Source: Bacillota bacterium (GTDB lineage Bacteria > Bacillota > Clostridia > DSM-8532). Taken from it: a stretch of 61,584 bases of DNA. The notes below the pieces were generated by a model. It searched no databases, was not told the origin of the DNA, and saw only the letters and a program-made list of their open reading frames with translations. The stretch covers positions 1 through 61,584 of the forward strand of contig JAKIML020000103.1 of NCBI GenBank assembly GCA_022702935.2, written 5' to 3'. Of this stretch, positions 16,992 through 25,663 are shown in pieces; position 1 is the first letter of the stretch, and every line of letters starts with the position of its first letter. A program made the translations under genes and the position numbers.

Positions 16992-19112
16992 TTATTCGTT
17001 TTCTTCCTTTTTGTTGGAATTATTATCGGCCAGGGCGTCCTTTCTGGAGAGGTTGATTCTTCCCTGCTTGTCAATTTCCATGACCTTAACAAGGACCTCA
17101 TCGCCCACGCTGACCACGTCTTCAACCTTGTTGACGCGCTTGCTGTCCAGCTTGGAGATGTGGACAAGGCCTTCCTTGCCGGGCAGGAATTCAACAAAAG
17201 CACCGAAGTTCATGAGCCTTGTCACCTTACCCATAAAGACAGAACCGATTTCCACATTACCGGCAATACCCTCGATAATCCGGATGGCCTTCAAGCCGGC
17301 TGCCTCATCGGAGGTGGCCACATAGACCGAACCGTCATCCTCAATATCAATCTTAACCCCGGTATCGGCGATAATCTTGTTGATGACCTTACCACCGGGT
17401 CCAATAACCTCACGGATCTTGTCGGGATCAATCTTGGTCTGATAAATCTTGGGCGCATAGGGTGACAGAGAAGGCCTGGGCTCGGCAATTACCGGCAGCA
17501 TGCACTCGTCAAGAATCTGGAAGCGCCCTTTCTTGGTAATCTCAAAGGCCTGGCGGATGATTTCATAGGAAAGACCGTCCACCTTAATATCCACCTGAAT
17601 GGCGGTAATACCCTTCTTGGTACCGGCCACCTTAAAGTCCATATCGCCGAAGAAGTCCTCAATGCCCTGAATGTCCATGAAGGTGATGAATCTGTCGGGG
17701 TTCTCCTCGTCCACAACGAGACCGGAGGAGATACCGGCCACAGGGGCCTTAATGGGCACGCCTGCATCCATCAGAGCCAGGGTGCTGGCGCACACACTGC
17801 CCTGGGAGGTGGAGCCATTGGACATGAGCACCTCGGATACCAGACGGATGGCATAGGGGAATTCTTCCTCGCTGGGGATAACGGGCTCAAGGGCTCTTTC
17901 GGCAAGGGCGCCGTGACCAATTTCACGACGGCCGGGGCCTCTGGAGGTCTTGGCCTCGCCCACCGAATAGGGCGGGAAGTTATAGTGATGCATATAGCGC
18001 TTTTCTTCTTCCAGATCCACACCGTCCAGCTTCTGACCTTCGCCTAAGGGGCCGAGGGTTACATTGGTCAGCACCTGGGTCTGACCGCGCTGGAAGAGGG
18101 CTGAGCCGTGGGTTCTGGGAAGCAGACCCACTTCGGCGTGAAGGGGACGAATTTCCATTAAGGAACGGCCGTCCACACGCTTATGCTCTTCAAGCAGCAT
18201 GGTTCTTACAATCTTCTTCTGAAGCTTGTACAAAGCATCGGCAATCTGAGTTTTCTGCTCGGGGAAGGTTTCGGCCAGCTTTTCCTGGACCATGGCGCAA
18301 ACAGCGTCCACCTGATTGTCCCGGGTTTCCTTATCGGAATTCAGGAGGGCTGCCTTCATGTCGTCCTTGGCAAGCTCATAAACGGCATCCCAAATCTCAT
18401 CGGGAACCTTGACGGGCTCATATTCGAACTTGGGCTTGCCAACCTCTTTGACAATGCCCTCGATAAACTCAATGAGGCGCTTAATCTCTTCATGACCCTT
18501 CTTGATGGCGTCCAGCATGACCTCATCGGGTACCTGATTAGCCCCGGCCTCGATCATGACGATCTTTTCCTTGTCAGCCGAAAGGGTGACATACATATCA
18601 CTCTTGGCACGCTGTTCGGTGGTGGGGTTGATGACCACTTCACCGTCCACAAGACCGAGAATAACACCGGCGATGGGGCCGTTGAAGGGGATATCGGAAA
18701 TGCACAGGGCCACAACGGTACCGATAATGGATGCAAACTCGGGGGAGTTGTCCTGCTCCACCGAAAGCACTGTATTGACAATGGCCACGTCATTTCTCAG
18801 ATCCTTGGGGAATCTGGGGCGCATCTGTCTGTCAATAACGCGGGATACCAGAATAGCCTTTTCTGTGGGCTTGCCTTCGCGTTTAATAAAGCCGCCTGGG
18901 ATCTTACCTACGGCGTAGAGCTTCTCCTCATAGTCCACACTGAGAGGGAAGAAATCGATACCTTCACGGGGTTGTTTGGAAGCAACGGCATTGGACAATA
19001 CCACTGTGTCGCCATAGCGCACCAGCGCTGAACCATTGGAAAGCTGCGCCAACTGGCCCACTTCGATAGAAAGAGGGCGGCCAGCCACTTCTGTTTTAAA
19101 GACTTTTTTCAT
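16992..19112 (-). CDS. pnp: Polyribonucleotide nucleotidyltransferase (PNPase)
   Basis: 706-residue 3'-5' phosphorolytic exoribonuclease of the RNA degradosome, full length for the family. Two RNase PH-like cores are visible ([20 protein letters not shown] near the N-terminus and [14 protein letters not shown] in the second). The catalytic-site region contains [13 protein letters not shown], and the C-terminus carries KH ([15 protein letters not shown]) and S1 ([21 protein letters not shown]) RNA-binding domains. The ATG at 19112 has AAAGGAG about seven bases upstream. It lies downstream of rpsO, the usual order, with a terminator between the two and a 10-bp stem-loop in its leader. Confidence 0.98.
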   Translation of the reverse strand: MKKVFKTEVAGRPLSIEVGQLAQLSNGSALVRYGDTVVLSNAVASKQPREGIDFFPLSVDYEEKLYAVGKIPGGFIKREGKPTEKAILVSRVIDRQMRPRFPKDLRNDVAIVNTVLSVEQDNSPEFASIIGTVVALCISDIPFNGPIAGVILGLVDGEVVINPTTEQRAKSDMYVTLSADKEKIVMIEAGANQVPDEVMLDAIKKGHEEIKRLIEFIEGIVKEVGKPKFEYEPVKVPDEIWDAVYELAKDDMKAALLNSDKETRDNQVDAVCAMVQEKLAETFPEQKTQIADALYKLQKKIVRTMLLEEHKRVDGRSLMEIRPLHAEVGLLPRTHGSALFQRGQTQVLTNVTLGPLGEGQKLDGVDLEEEKRYMHHYNFPPYSVGEAKTSRGPGRREIGHGALAERALEPVIPSEEEFPYAIRLVSEVLMSNGSTSQGSVCASTLALMDAGVPIKAPVAGISSGLVVDEENPDRFITFMDIQGIEDFFGDMDFKVAGTKKGITAIQVDIKVDGLSYEIIRQAFEITKKGRFQILDECMLPVIAEPRPSLSPYAPKIYQTKIDPDKIREVIGPGGKVINKIIADTGVKIDIEDDGSVYVATSDEAAGLKAIRIIEGIAGNVEIGSVFMGKVTRLMNFGAFVEFLPGKEGLVHISKLDSKRVNKVEDVVSVGDEVLVKVMEIDKQGRINLSRKDALADNNSNKKEENE

Positions 19113-19142
19113 ATACTGTACTCCTTTTCTCCGATTCCTGTA

Positions 19143-19185
19143 GTTATTTTGCGCATGATCAATAAAAATCAAATTGCAAAATAAC
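19143..19185 (-). promoter_or_regulatory. Long stem-loop in the pnp 5' leader
   Basis: Perfect 10-bp inverted repeat GTTATTTTGC (19143-19152) and GCAAAATAAC (19176-19185) with a 23-base loop, ending about 30 bp upstream of the pnp start. In enterobacteria, pnp leader hairpins are processed by RNase III and mediate PNPase autocontrol; whether that applies here is inference. Confidence 0.55.
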
Positions 19186-19301
19186 GTCAAGTCAGGGACA
19201 AAAGGTCAGGGAACAGGAGCTCAAGTCTTGAACACCTCTTCTCTGATCTTCTGTTGCCCGTGACCCACAGAAATCGCTTTGATAATAGTTTTATTTTTTG
19301 A

Positions 19302-19327
19302 AGAAAAAGGGCGGAATGAACCGCCCC
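19302..19327 (-). terminator. Rho-independent terminator after rpsO
   Basis: GGGCGG / CCGCCC stem with a six-base loop, followed on the minus strand by TTTTTCTTC, directly after the rpsO stop. Some read-through into pnp is likely, as in other bacteria. Confidence 0.88.
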
Positions 19328-19331
19328 TTAC

Positions 19332-19595
19332 TTACTTTCTGATTTCAAGCTTTGCACAGATCTCACGGTATCTGTTGATGTCCTTCTTCATGAGGTAGTT
19401 CAGGAGGCCTCTTCTTGCACCAACCATTTTGAGAAGTCCACGACGGGAGTGGTGATCCTTCTTATGTTTTTTCAAGTGCTCGTTGAGGTGGTTGATCCTG
19501 TCAGTGAGAAGTGCGATCTGTACCTCGGGGGACCCGGTGTCACCTTCGTGGGTGGCATAGGTCGCAATAATGGTCTGCTTATCCATTCTTGCCAT
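19332..19595 (-). CDS. rpsO: 30S ribosomal protein S15
   Basis: 87 residues, normal length for S15, which binds 16S rRNA helices 20-22 and nucleates the platform of the 30S subunit. Typical motifs are [36 protein letters not shown] and [13 protein letters not shown] at 19595 is chosen because AAAGGAG lies eight bases upstream; the ATG two codons earlier is too close to it. A good promoter and a structured leader precede it. Confidence 0.98.
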   Translation of the reverse strand: MARMDKQTIIATYATHEGDTGSPEVQIALLTDRINHLNEHLKKHKKDHHSRRGLLKMVGARRGLLNYLMKKDINRYREICAKLEIRK

Positions 19596-19620
19596 AATCA
19601 TTACTCCTTTCAAACAATTG

Positions 19621-19665
19621 CCGAAGGCCCAGTAAAAGGTCGGAGCCACCTTTAACCGCGCATTC
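19621..19665 (-). promoter_or_regulatory. Structured rpsO leader (candidate S15 autoregulatory element)
   Basis: The minus-strand leader can form AACCG/CGGTT and AAAGGT/ACCTTT hairpins in succession, then a GGCC-TTCG-type element near the ribosome binding site. S15 represses its own mRNA by binding leader structures in several bacterial groups. Assignment here rests on position and foldability. Confidence 0.45.
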
Positions 19666-19684
19666 GGTTCACACAATCCTTGAT

Positions 19685-19713
19685 ATTCTAGCATAATACC
19701 ATAATCATGTAAA
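19685..19713 (-). promoter_or_regulatory. rpsO promoter
   Basis: Minus-strand TTTACA (19708-19713), 17-bp spacer, TAGAAT (19685-19690), with an extended TGC immediately before the -10. Confidence 0.75.
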
Positions 19714-19762
19714 GAGACTATGGCATTATTATTTCACGTCCCGGTATTGCCTATCCCTTTAT

Positions 19763-20332
19763 TTATCGGCTTGACGTCAATACCTTAATATTTTTGGCCA
19801 CATAGTTAAAGCCTGAGATAATGGTCATGACCATGGCCACATACATGAGGGGCATGCCGATGGGAATATCCACAATCAGGGATACGGGAAAATCTCTGAT
19901 AAGGATGGCCACAATGGCCACAATCTGCAGAACCGTCTTAATCTTTCCCCATTTGTCGGCGGCAATGACCACACCCTGCCCTACGGCCACAATGCGGAAG
20001 CCTGTGACAATGAACTCACGGGCCAGAATAATGAACACCACCCAGACCGAAAGACCATCGGTCATAATCAGGGCCACCAAAGCGGCAGTGACCAGCAGTT
20101 TATCGGCGATGGGATCCAGGAACTTGCCCAATTCCGAGATCTGGTTGTACTTGCGCGCGATTTTTCCATCCACCATATCGGTAATGGCGGCGATGACGAA
20201 AATGGCTGCCGCGGCGTATCGGCCCCATTGAGCGAGGCCCAGGAACTGGCCGAACCAGCCGGGAACCAGAAAAAACAGGAACACCGGGGTTGCCAGGATT
20301 CTGAACAATGATATTTTATTGGGAAGATTCAT
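19763..20332 (-). CDS. pgsA: CDP-diacylglycerol-glycerol-3-phosphate 3-phosphatidyltransferase
   Basis: 189-residue polytopic membrane enzyme making phosphatidylglycerol phosphate, the committed step to phosphatidylglycerol. The CDP-alcohol phosphatidyltransferase signature D-G-x2-A-R-x8-G-x3-D-x3-D is visible as DMVDGKIARKYNQISELGKFLDPIADK, split over the TM1-TM2 loop. ATG at 20332 is preceded by AAGGTG at six bases; an upstream in-frame ATG at 20350 would overlap the rimO end. It follows rimO closely, the common Gram-positive order. Confidence 0.96.
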   Translation of the reverse strand: MNLPNKISLFRILATPVFLFFLVPGWFGQFLGLAQWGRYAAAAIFVIAAITDMVDGKIARKYNQISELGKFLDPIADKLLVTAALVALIMTDGLSVWVVFIILAREFIVTGFRIVAVGQGVVIAADKWGKIKTVLQIVAIVAILIRDFPVSLIVDIPIGMPLMYVAMVMTIISGFNYVAKNIKVLTSSR

Positions 20333-20342
20333 CTTATTCACC

Positions 20343-21713
20343 TTATCCATTAAGCTCTGCCTGACCAATCAAGTCGTATTCTTCGGCACAGAGAATCCGC
20401 ACGGGCACAATCATGCCCTTTTCCAGAGGCTCTGTGGAAGTAAAATAGATCAACGGGTCAATATCGGGAGTTTCAGCGTAGGATCTTCCCACATAGAAAA
20501 TACCATCCTCTGCCACTCCATCGACCATTGTATCATAAACCTTGCCCATTCGGGAACTATTATATTGGGCCACGTTTTTCTGCTGCAGGGCCATGAGCAT
20601 ATTGCGGCGCAATTCCTTGACCTTTTTGGGCAGATGGCCCTTCATTTTATAGGCCGCCGTTCCCTCTTCCTTGGAGTAGGCAAAGGCACCCAGATGCTCA
20701 AAATGGCATTCCTCCACGAACTTACAGAGCTCCTGGAAATCTTCCTCGGTCTCTCCCGGGAAGCCCGCAATCAGGGAGGTTCTCAGAACCACACCGGGAA
20801 TGCGGCTTCTGATTTTGTCAAGCAGTGTCCGGATATACTCCCCGGTACCGCGTCGGCCCATCATCTTCAGCATTCTGTCGGAGATATGCTGGATGGGAAT
20901 GTCCAGATACTTGCACAGCTTGGGATTGGCGCGCATCTCTTCGATGAGGGCATCATCAATGAGCTCGGGATAGCAGTATAAAAGCCGAATCCGCTTGACA
21001 CCCTCCAGGGCGCTTAAGGCCTGAACAAGCGGAACCAGGCGCTTTTCGCCGTAGATGTCGGTGCCATACCGGGTTACGTCCTGGGCCACCAGAATGAGCT
21101 CCGACTTGCCATGACTGGCCAGGCTCTGGGCCTCCTTGACAATGCTCTCCATGGGTCTGCTTCTATAGTCCCCTCTTAAGCTGGGAATAATGCAGTAGGT
21201 GCAGTGGTTGCTGCAGCCCTCGGCAATTTTAAGATAGGTATAGGGCTTATCATCAGCGATGAGGCGGGTTGCGTCCAGATAGTCCACATCATTGGGAATG
21301 GCCGCATACAGCTCCTGAACCAGGCTTCCGGGCGTGTCCTTTTCGCTTTCTTCCTTGCGAAGGCGCTCTTTGATGATGTTGGTCATTTCACCGATGCTGC
21401 CCGTACCCACCACAATATCCACCTCGGGAATCTCGGTGAGAATCTCGTTCTTATAGCGCTCAGCCATACAGCCTGTAACAATGAGCACCTTAAGCTGCCC
21501 CTCCTCTTTATAGCGGGCGGCTTCAAGAATGGCGGTGACCGCTTCTATCTTGGCATGGCCGATAAAAGCACAGGTGTTGACAATGAGGACATGGGCCTGG
21601 TCATGCTGCGCGGTTAACTGAAATCCTGCTTCCTTCAGGGAGCCTAAAATAATCTCGCTGTCCACCAGGTTCTTGGGGCACCCTAAGGATATCAGGCCGA
21701 TTTTATAGTTCAA
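20343..21713 (-). CDS. rimO: Ribosomal protein S12 methylthiotransferase RimO
   Basis: 456-residue radical-SAM methylthiotransferase that modifies the conserved Asp of ribosomal protein S12. The N-terminal UPF0004 domain contributes cluster-binding cysteines in SLGCPKNLVDSE, VNTCAFIG and VTGCMAERY. The radical SAM core has CSNHCTYCIIP (C-x3-C-x2-C), followed by a TRAM domain at the C-terminus. The TTG at 21713 is chosen because AAGGAGG lies seven bases upstream; the ATG at 21740 would translate the ribosome binding site itself. Confidence 0.95.
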   Translation of the reverse strand: MNYKIGLISLGCPKNLVDSEIILGSLKEAGFQLTAQHDQAHVLIVNTCAFIGHAKIEAVTAILEAARYKEEGQLKVLIVTGCMAERYKNEILTEIPEVDIVVGTGSIGEMTNIIKERLRKEESEKDTPGSLVQELYAAIPNDVDYLDATRLIADDKPYTYLKIAEGCSNHCTYCIIPSLRGDYRSRPMESIVKEAQSLASHGKSELILVAQDVTRYGTDIYGEKRLVPLVQALSALEGVKRIRLLYCYPELIDDALIEEMRANPKLCKYLDIPIQHISDRMLKMMGRRGTGEYIRTLLDKIRSRIPGVVLRTSLIAGFPGETEEDFQELCKFVEECHFEHLGAFAYSKEEGTAAYKMKGHLPKKVKELRRNMLMALQQKNVAQYNSSRMGKVYDTMVDGVAEDGIFYVGRSYAETPDIDPLIYFTSTEPLEKGMIVPVRILCAEEYDLIGQAELNG

Positions 21714-21830
21714 AGGTAATTCCTCCTTAAGATTATGCATTGGGGGGTTTTGAGTCTACTTCAATCACTATAGCATAAACCCTGACCTATAAAAAGTGGT
21801 CAATTGATTGCAAATTATGGCCGGAACGGT

Positions 21831-21863
21831 AAAAAAGCAGGTCAAATTCAACAGACCTGCTTT
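21831..21863 (-). terminator. Rho-independent terminator after the serA-LUD operon
   Basis: AAAGCAGGTC / GACCTGCTTT inverted repeat with a ten-base loop, followed by TTTTTT on the minus strand, about 36 bp past the LUD stop. Confidence 0.9.
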
Positions 21864-21898
21864 CGTACAATGATGCTCATATAGGGTGATGTTTATGC

Positions 21899-22546
21899 TC
21901 AGTATCCTAAGGGCTCGCCCACCAGAATCACCTTGATGCGGTCCTTGTTGCGCTGATGTCCCAAGACCACATAGGAACAGCAGATGCGCTGGTCACTCTT
22001 GCAGGACATACAGGTTCCTGTCTTGATACAGGGGGTTTTGGTACTAAGGCGGACATTGTTGGCCGGAGCCGCAATGTTCTTCACCCTTTCAACCGCCTCA
22101 TCAATGTCCCGTACCAGCTTGTTGATGCCGGCTACCACAATGACACTCTGGGGCCCGTAGATCATGGCCGCAACCCGGTTGCCATTGCCGTCCACATTGT
22201 AAAGCTCGCCGTTTTCAGTGATGGCATTGGTGCTGGTTATGTATCCGTCGGCAAAGAAGGACTTTCTGTAAATCTCCTGCATCTGTTCCCGGGTCAGGCC
22301 CTCGGCATAGCGATCCAGGAAGTTATAGCGGCCGCTGCGCAGATGATCAATAACACCTGCTTCAAACAAGGACATGGAGCCGCCCACACTGACCGTATCT
22401 CCCTTTTTGAGAAGCTCGGCAATCTTGGGCACCACCTGATCCCTGGTTTCCACATAGAAGGCCACCATATTGTTCTTCTCCAGATTCTCCAGGGTCTTCC
22501 GGATTTTTATATCCAAAATACTCTTAAGATGCTGATCCAAATGCAC
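21899..22546 (-). CDS. LUD-domain protein (lactate-utilisation-type, DUF162)
   Basis: 215-residue protein of the LUD/YkgG family, whose characterised members (LutC/LldG) support lactate oxidation; many clostridial members have no known role. The family glycine-rich region is VSVGGSMSLFEAGVIDHL, and the second half has ITENGELYNVDGNGNRVAA and VIVVAGINKLV. The C-terminal part carries a cluster of cysteines (CIKTGTCMSCKSDQRICCSY) that could bind metal. The frame opens with GTG at 22546; a TTG at 22540 gives better spacing to GGAGG. It is 12 bp after serA and so shares the glycine riboswitch. No lutA/lutB genes are present. Confidence 0.88.
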   Translation of the reverse strand: MHLDQHLKSILDIKIRKTLENLEKNNMVAFYVETRDQVVPKIAELLKKGDTVSVGGSMSLFEAGVIDHLRSGRYNFLDRYAEGLTREQMQEIYRKSFFADGYITSTNAITENGELYNVDGNGNRVAAMIYGPQSVIVVAGINKLVRDIDEAVERVKNIAAPANNVRLSTKTPCIKTGTCMSCKSDQRICCSYVVLGHQRNKDRIKVILVGEPLGY

Positions 22547-22558
22547 ACCCTCCTTCGA

Positions 22559-24166
22559 TTAGAAATTCAGTCTGGATACCTTCAGCACACCGTCAATATT
22601 GCGCAGCTTTTCAACCAGCTCATCGGAAACCTCGCTGTCCACACTGACAAAGGAAACAGCCTTGTTTTCCTTGGTGCTGCGGCCCCACTGCATGGCGCCG
22701 ATATTGATGTTGTTCTCACCAAGCAGGGTTCCCACTTTACCGATGATGCCGGGCACATCCTTGTTCTGGAGGGCCAGCACATAGTTGGTGGGTTCGAAGT
22801 CCAGCTTGTAGCCAAAGAAGTCCACCAGACGGATGGCGTCCTTGGCAAAGACGGTTCCCGAAACCGCAATGGGCTTGCCGGTGCTGCGATAGAATTTGAC
22901 GGTGATAAGATTAGTATATTTATCCAACTGGCTGGATTTGCTTTCAACAAGCTCAACCCCAAACTCGCTGAGCTTCAGGGCGGCGTTGACATAGTTGACC
23001 TCGGACTGGCTGATGACTGACAGGAAGCCCTTGACAATGGCCAGAGTAATGGGCTTGGTAGGCTTATCCACCAAATCGCCGCTGTAGACAATCTCGATCT
23101 TGTTGACCCTTTCCTTCTCGGCCTGATAATAGATGGCACCCAGCTTTTCACCCAGGCTGATGTAGGGCTTGAGCTCGGATAAATCGCCGGCAATGGGCGG
23201 CATATTGACCGCAGCCACCAGTTCACCATTCAATACGGCTTCCACAGCCTTTGCAACACCTAAGGAGCAGTTAAGGTTGGCCTCTTTGGTGGATGCGCCC
23301 AGGTGGGGTGTAAAGATGACCTGATCCAGATCCAGCAGGGGATTCCAGTAATCCTGTTCCTCGGGAGCCTTGTTGAAGTTGGGCTCTACCTCCTGAACGT
23401 CCAGGGCGGCTCCGGCCACATGACCCGATACGATGGCATCATACAGGGCCTTCTCGTCCAGCATACCGCCGCGGGCCACATTGACAATGCGCACGCCCTT
23501 CTTGCAGAGCTTGATCTCGCGTTCGCCAATGAGGTTCTTGCTCTCGGGAGTCTTGGGAATATGCAGGGTCACCAGGTCGGCCTGCTTTAAAAGGTCGTCA
23601 AGGTTCTCGATACGGGTAACGCCCAGTTGATTGCAGCGCTCGTCGGTGATATAGGGATCATAGCCAATGACCTTCATGCCGGCGCCCATGAGCTTCTTGG
23701 CCACAATGGAACCAATCTTTCCAAGGCCGATGACACCGGCAATCTTTCCGTCCAGTTCTTCACCCACAAACTTATTTCTGCGGAAGTCCTTGTTCTTTGC
23801 CGCATGATAGGCCTGAGGAATATTTCTGAACAAAGCATATATCAGGGCCACGCTCATTTCAGCGGCCGCCATGGTATTGCCGTCAGGGGTATTGACCACA
23901 GTAATGCCTCTGCGGGTACATGCCTCCACATCAATGTTGTCCACACCATTTCCCGCACGACCGGCAACCTTCAGGTTGACGCCGCGTTCGATAACATCCT
24001 TTTTTACCTTGGTGGCACTTCTGACAATGATGGCATCATACTGGTCAATAACCTCAAGCAGTTCCTCATGAGAAATACCAAAGGGTGTATCCACCTGAAA
24101 GCCCTTGCTTCTGAGATAGTCAATACCATTGGAAGCCATCTTGTCTGTTACGATAATCTTTGCCAT
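22559..24166 (-). CDS. serA: D-3-phosphoglycerate dehydrogenase
   Basis: 535-residue long-form SerA, catalysing oxidation of 3-phosphoglycerate to phosphohydroxypyruvate, the first step of serine synthesis. The NAD-binding motif is GVIGLGKIGSIVAKKLMGAG, the catalytic Arg/Glu/His regions include NVARGGMLDEKAL and FTPHLGASTKEA, and the C-terminus carries an ASB domain and an ACT domain (VPGIIGKVGTLLGENNINIG) for allosteric control. An AGGAGG box precedes the ATG at 24166. Upstream is a tandem glycine riboswitch with a terminator, so synthesis is probably tied to glycine level. Confidence 0.97.
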   Translation of the reverse strand: MAKIIVTDKMASNGIDYLRSKGFQVDTPFGISHEELLEVIDQYDAIIVRSATKVKKDVIERGVNLKVAGRAGNGVDNIDVEACTRRGITVVNTPDGNTMAAAEMSVALIYALFRNIPQAYHAAKNKDFRRNKFVGEELDGKIAGVIGLGKIGSIVAKKLMGAGMKVIGYDPYITDERCNQLGVTRIENLDDLLKQADLVTLHIPKTPESKNLIGEREIKLCKKGVRIVNVARGGMLDEKALYDAIVSGHVAGAALDVQEVEPNFNKAPEEQDYWNPLLDLDQVIFTPHLGASTKEANLNCSLGVAKAVEAVLNGELVAAVNMPPIAGDLSELKPYISLGEKLGAIYYQAEKERVNKIEIVYSGDLVDKPTKPITLAIVKGFLSVISQSEVNYVNAALKLSEFGVELVESKSSQLDKYTNLITVKFYRSTGKPIAVSGTVFAKDAIRLVDFFGYKLDFEPTNYVLALQNKDVPGIIGKVGTLLGENNINIGAMQWGRSTKENKAVSFVSVDSEVSDELVEKLRNIDGVLKVSRLNF

Positions 24167-24210
24167 ATAACCATCCTCCTACTTTATGCGTTGTGAGCAT
24201 TGACGGGTAT

Positions 24211-24238
24211 AAAAAAAGCCAAACCAATGTGTTTGACC
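24211..24238 (-). terminator. Intrinsic terminator of the glycine riboswitch expression platform
   Basis: Minus strand GTCAAAC / GTTTGGC stem (one G-U pair) with a six-base loop and TTTTTTT, 45 bp upstream of the serA start. Its place between aptamer and gene indicates transcriptional control. Confidence 0.82.
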
Positions 24239-24303
24239 TCTTAAGCTTAGTCCGTAAAAAAGCAACGACCCAAGAGCATGAGTTCCCTCATGCATCTTAT
24301 GCG

Positions 24304-24475
24304 CTCTGTCCTTTTGCCTGAGAGAGTCATCCGGAAATGCTTTCCTGATTTCCAGACTTGCCCCTTCGGCGCCGTCATCGGTCTCTCCAGAGGTCCGTCA
24401 GGCCTAGGTCTCTGTACCTGAGAGATTTACTCCTTCGGTGTGCTATTTCATATCAGCCGCTCTCCCTGGGCCCTC
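24304..24475 (-). promoter_or_regulatory. Tandem glycine riboswitch
   Basis: Two glycine aptamers on the minus strand. Aptamer I (about 24393-24475) holds GGGAGAG, CACCGAAGGAGTAA and CTCTCAGGT. Aptamer II (about 24304-24392) holds GGAGAGAC, GGCGCCGAAGGGGCAA and CTCTCAGGCAAAAGGACAG, closed by CTCTG/CAGAG. These are the conserved core bases of the class. After aptamer II comes a perfect GCATGAG-GGAA-CTCATGC hairpin (24276-24293); the P1 3' strand AGAGC can alternatively pair with GCTCT just beyond it, then the terminator follows. On or off polarity cannot be decided by eye. Confidence 0.93.
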
Positions 24476-24537
24476 ATCCGGGTATTCAATTATAACCTTC
24501 CCCAGGAAAATCCTTGCTCCCGTAAAAGGTTAAGACT

Positions 24538-24567
24538 ATGATAACTCTTTAACAGATCAAAAGTCAA
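24538..24567 (-). promoter_or_regulatory. Promoter of the riboswitch-serA-LUD operon
   Basis: Minus-strand TTGACT (24562-24567), an 18-bp spacer and TATCAT (24538-24543), about 65 bp upstream of aptamer I. Confidence 0.7.
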
Positions 24568-24593
24568 GCATCTAAAAGGACGGTTCTGCCAAC

Positions 24594-25598
24594 TCAACGG
24601 GCCTTAAGGAGAATGGGGTCATTGGTTGAAGGAATGGAGCTTGTATACCCTGTAATATAAGGCTTTGCATTGTCATAGGTGAACCAGTCAAACATCCACC
24701 GGGCAGGGCTGTCGGCAGGGGCGTCGGCCCGAATCAGCATCCATGCGGTGGAGATGAACGGATAGCTGCCATTGGCGATATTTTCTTCAGAGGGGTAGAC
24801 ACCGTCTATGGCAAAGGTTTTCAGATACGGTGAAGCACCAAACTCGCCGTCCACATAGGTAAGAAAGCTATAGCCGATGCTATAGGGGGTTGCTTCTACC
24901 ATATTGATGATCTCGCCCATTTCGCGGAATTCCATCTCTTCATAAGTACCGTCCTGGAAATCAGGCACATCCTGTTGTCCATCCCAGACCAGGGACTCAA
25001 ACATGCGCTGGCTGCCCGATTGGCTGTCGCGAATAAATACATTGATCTCGGCATCGGGACCCCCAACTTCCTTCCAGTTGGTGATCTTTCGCCGATAGAT
25101 ATCCCTGAGCTGTTCGCTGGTGAGATTATCCACGGGATTTTCTACATTGCCCACAATGATTAAGGCATCATTGGCATAGCACCGGGCCTCCAGTTCCACG
25201 CCCTTTTGGTCCATATAGGCCTGCTCCTCCTCGGTGGGCAGCAGGGCGAACACCACATCTACCGTCCCGTCAATGAGATTGGTAATGGCATAGTGGGTGG
25301 TGCTGCAAAGGGGCTCCGGACCGGTCATGGGGCCGTTGAGCACCAGGTCGCTGTAGAGGGCGTACACCATATCCTTACGCGCCGTGGAGGAATCAAGCTG
25401 AGGAAAGGTCAGGTTCTCCTCGGGCTTTTCCACCGGTTGAACGCCGGGTGCCGACGGGGTGGGCGCAATAGTACTGGGAGTGGGCGAAACATCGCCTCCC
25501 ACATCGGGAGTCCTGGGGGTAAACCTGCTGCATGATACGAGGCTAACCGAAAGCATGCATATTAAAAGGATCATGGCAATACGTCTTATGGGCTTCAC
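24594..25598 (-). CDS. PstS-like substrate-binding lipoprotein
   Basis: 334-residue lipoprotein: signal peptide MKPIRRIAMILLICMLSVSL, lipobox Cys at about residue 23, then a Pro/Thr/Ser-rich linker to about residue 60. The rest is a PBP-like domain of the phosphate-binding type, with LTSEQLRDIYRRKITNWKEVGG and RDSQSGSQRMFESL, close to the PstS signature. No PstC, PstA or PstB genes are adjacent, so it is an orphan. It lies 66 bp after ftsY on the same strand. It may bind phosphate or another oxyanion at the cell surface; transport cannot be inferred from this window. Confidence 0.85.
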   Translation of the reverse strand: MKPIRRIAMILLICMLSVSLVSCSRFTPRTPDVGGDVSPTPSTIAPTPSAPGVQPVEKPEENLTFPQLDSSTARKDMVYALYSDLVLNGPMTGPEPLCSTTHYAITNLIDGTVDVVFALLPTEEEQAYMDQKGVELEARCYANDALIIVGNVENPVDNLTSEQLRDIYRRKITNWKEVGGPDAEINVFIRDSQSGSQRMFESLVWDGQQDVPDFQDGTYEEMEFREMGEIINMVEATPYSIGYSFLTYVDGEFGASPYLKTFAIDGVYPSEENIANGSYPFISTAWMLIRADAPADSPARWMFDWFTYDNAKPYITGYTSSIPSTNDPILLKAR

Positions 25599-25663
25599 AG
25601 AAGCACCTCCCAGTCTATTTCGTTCATTGATTCTATGATTTACAGAGAAAGCCTCATGCCTTG

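Noticed and set aside
24271-24300. T-box or independent terminator before serA
   Set aside because: No T-box core sequence is present; the upstream sequence is plainly the glycine aptamer pair, and the T run after this hairpin is eleven bases too far for it to be the main terminator.
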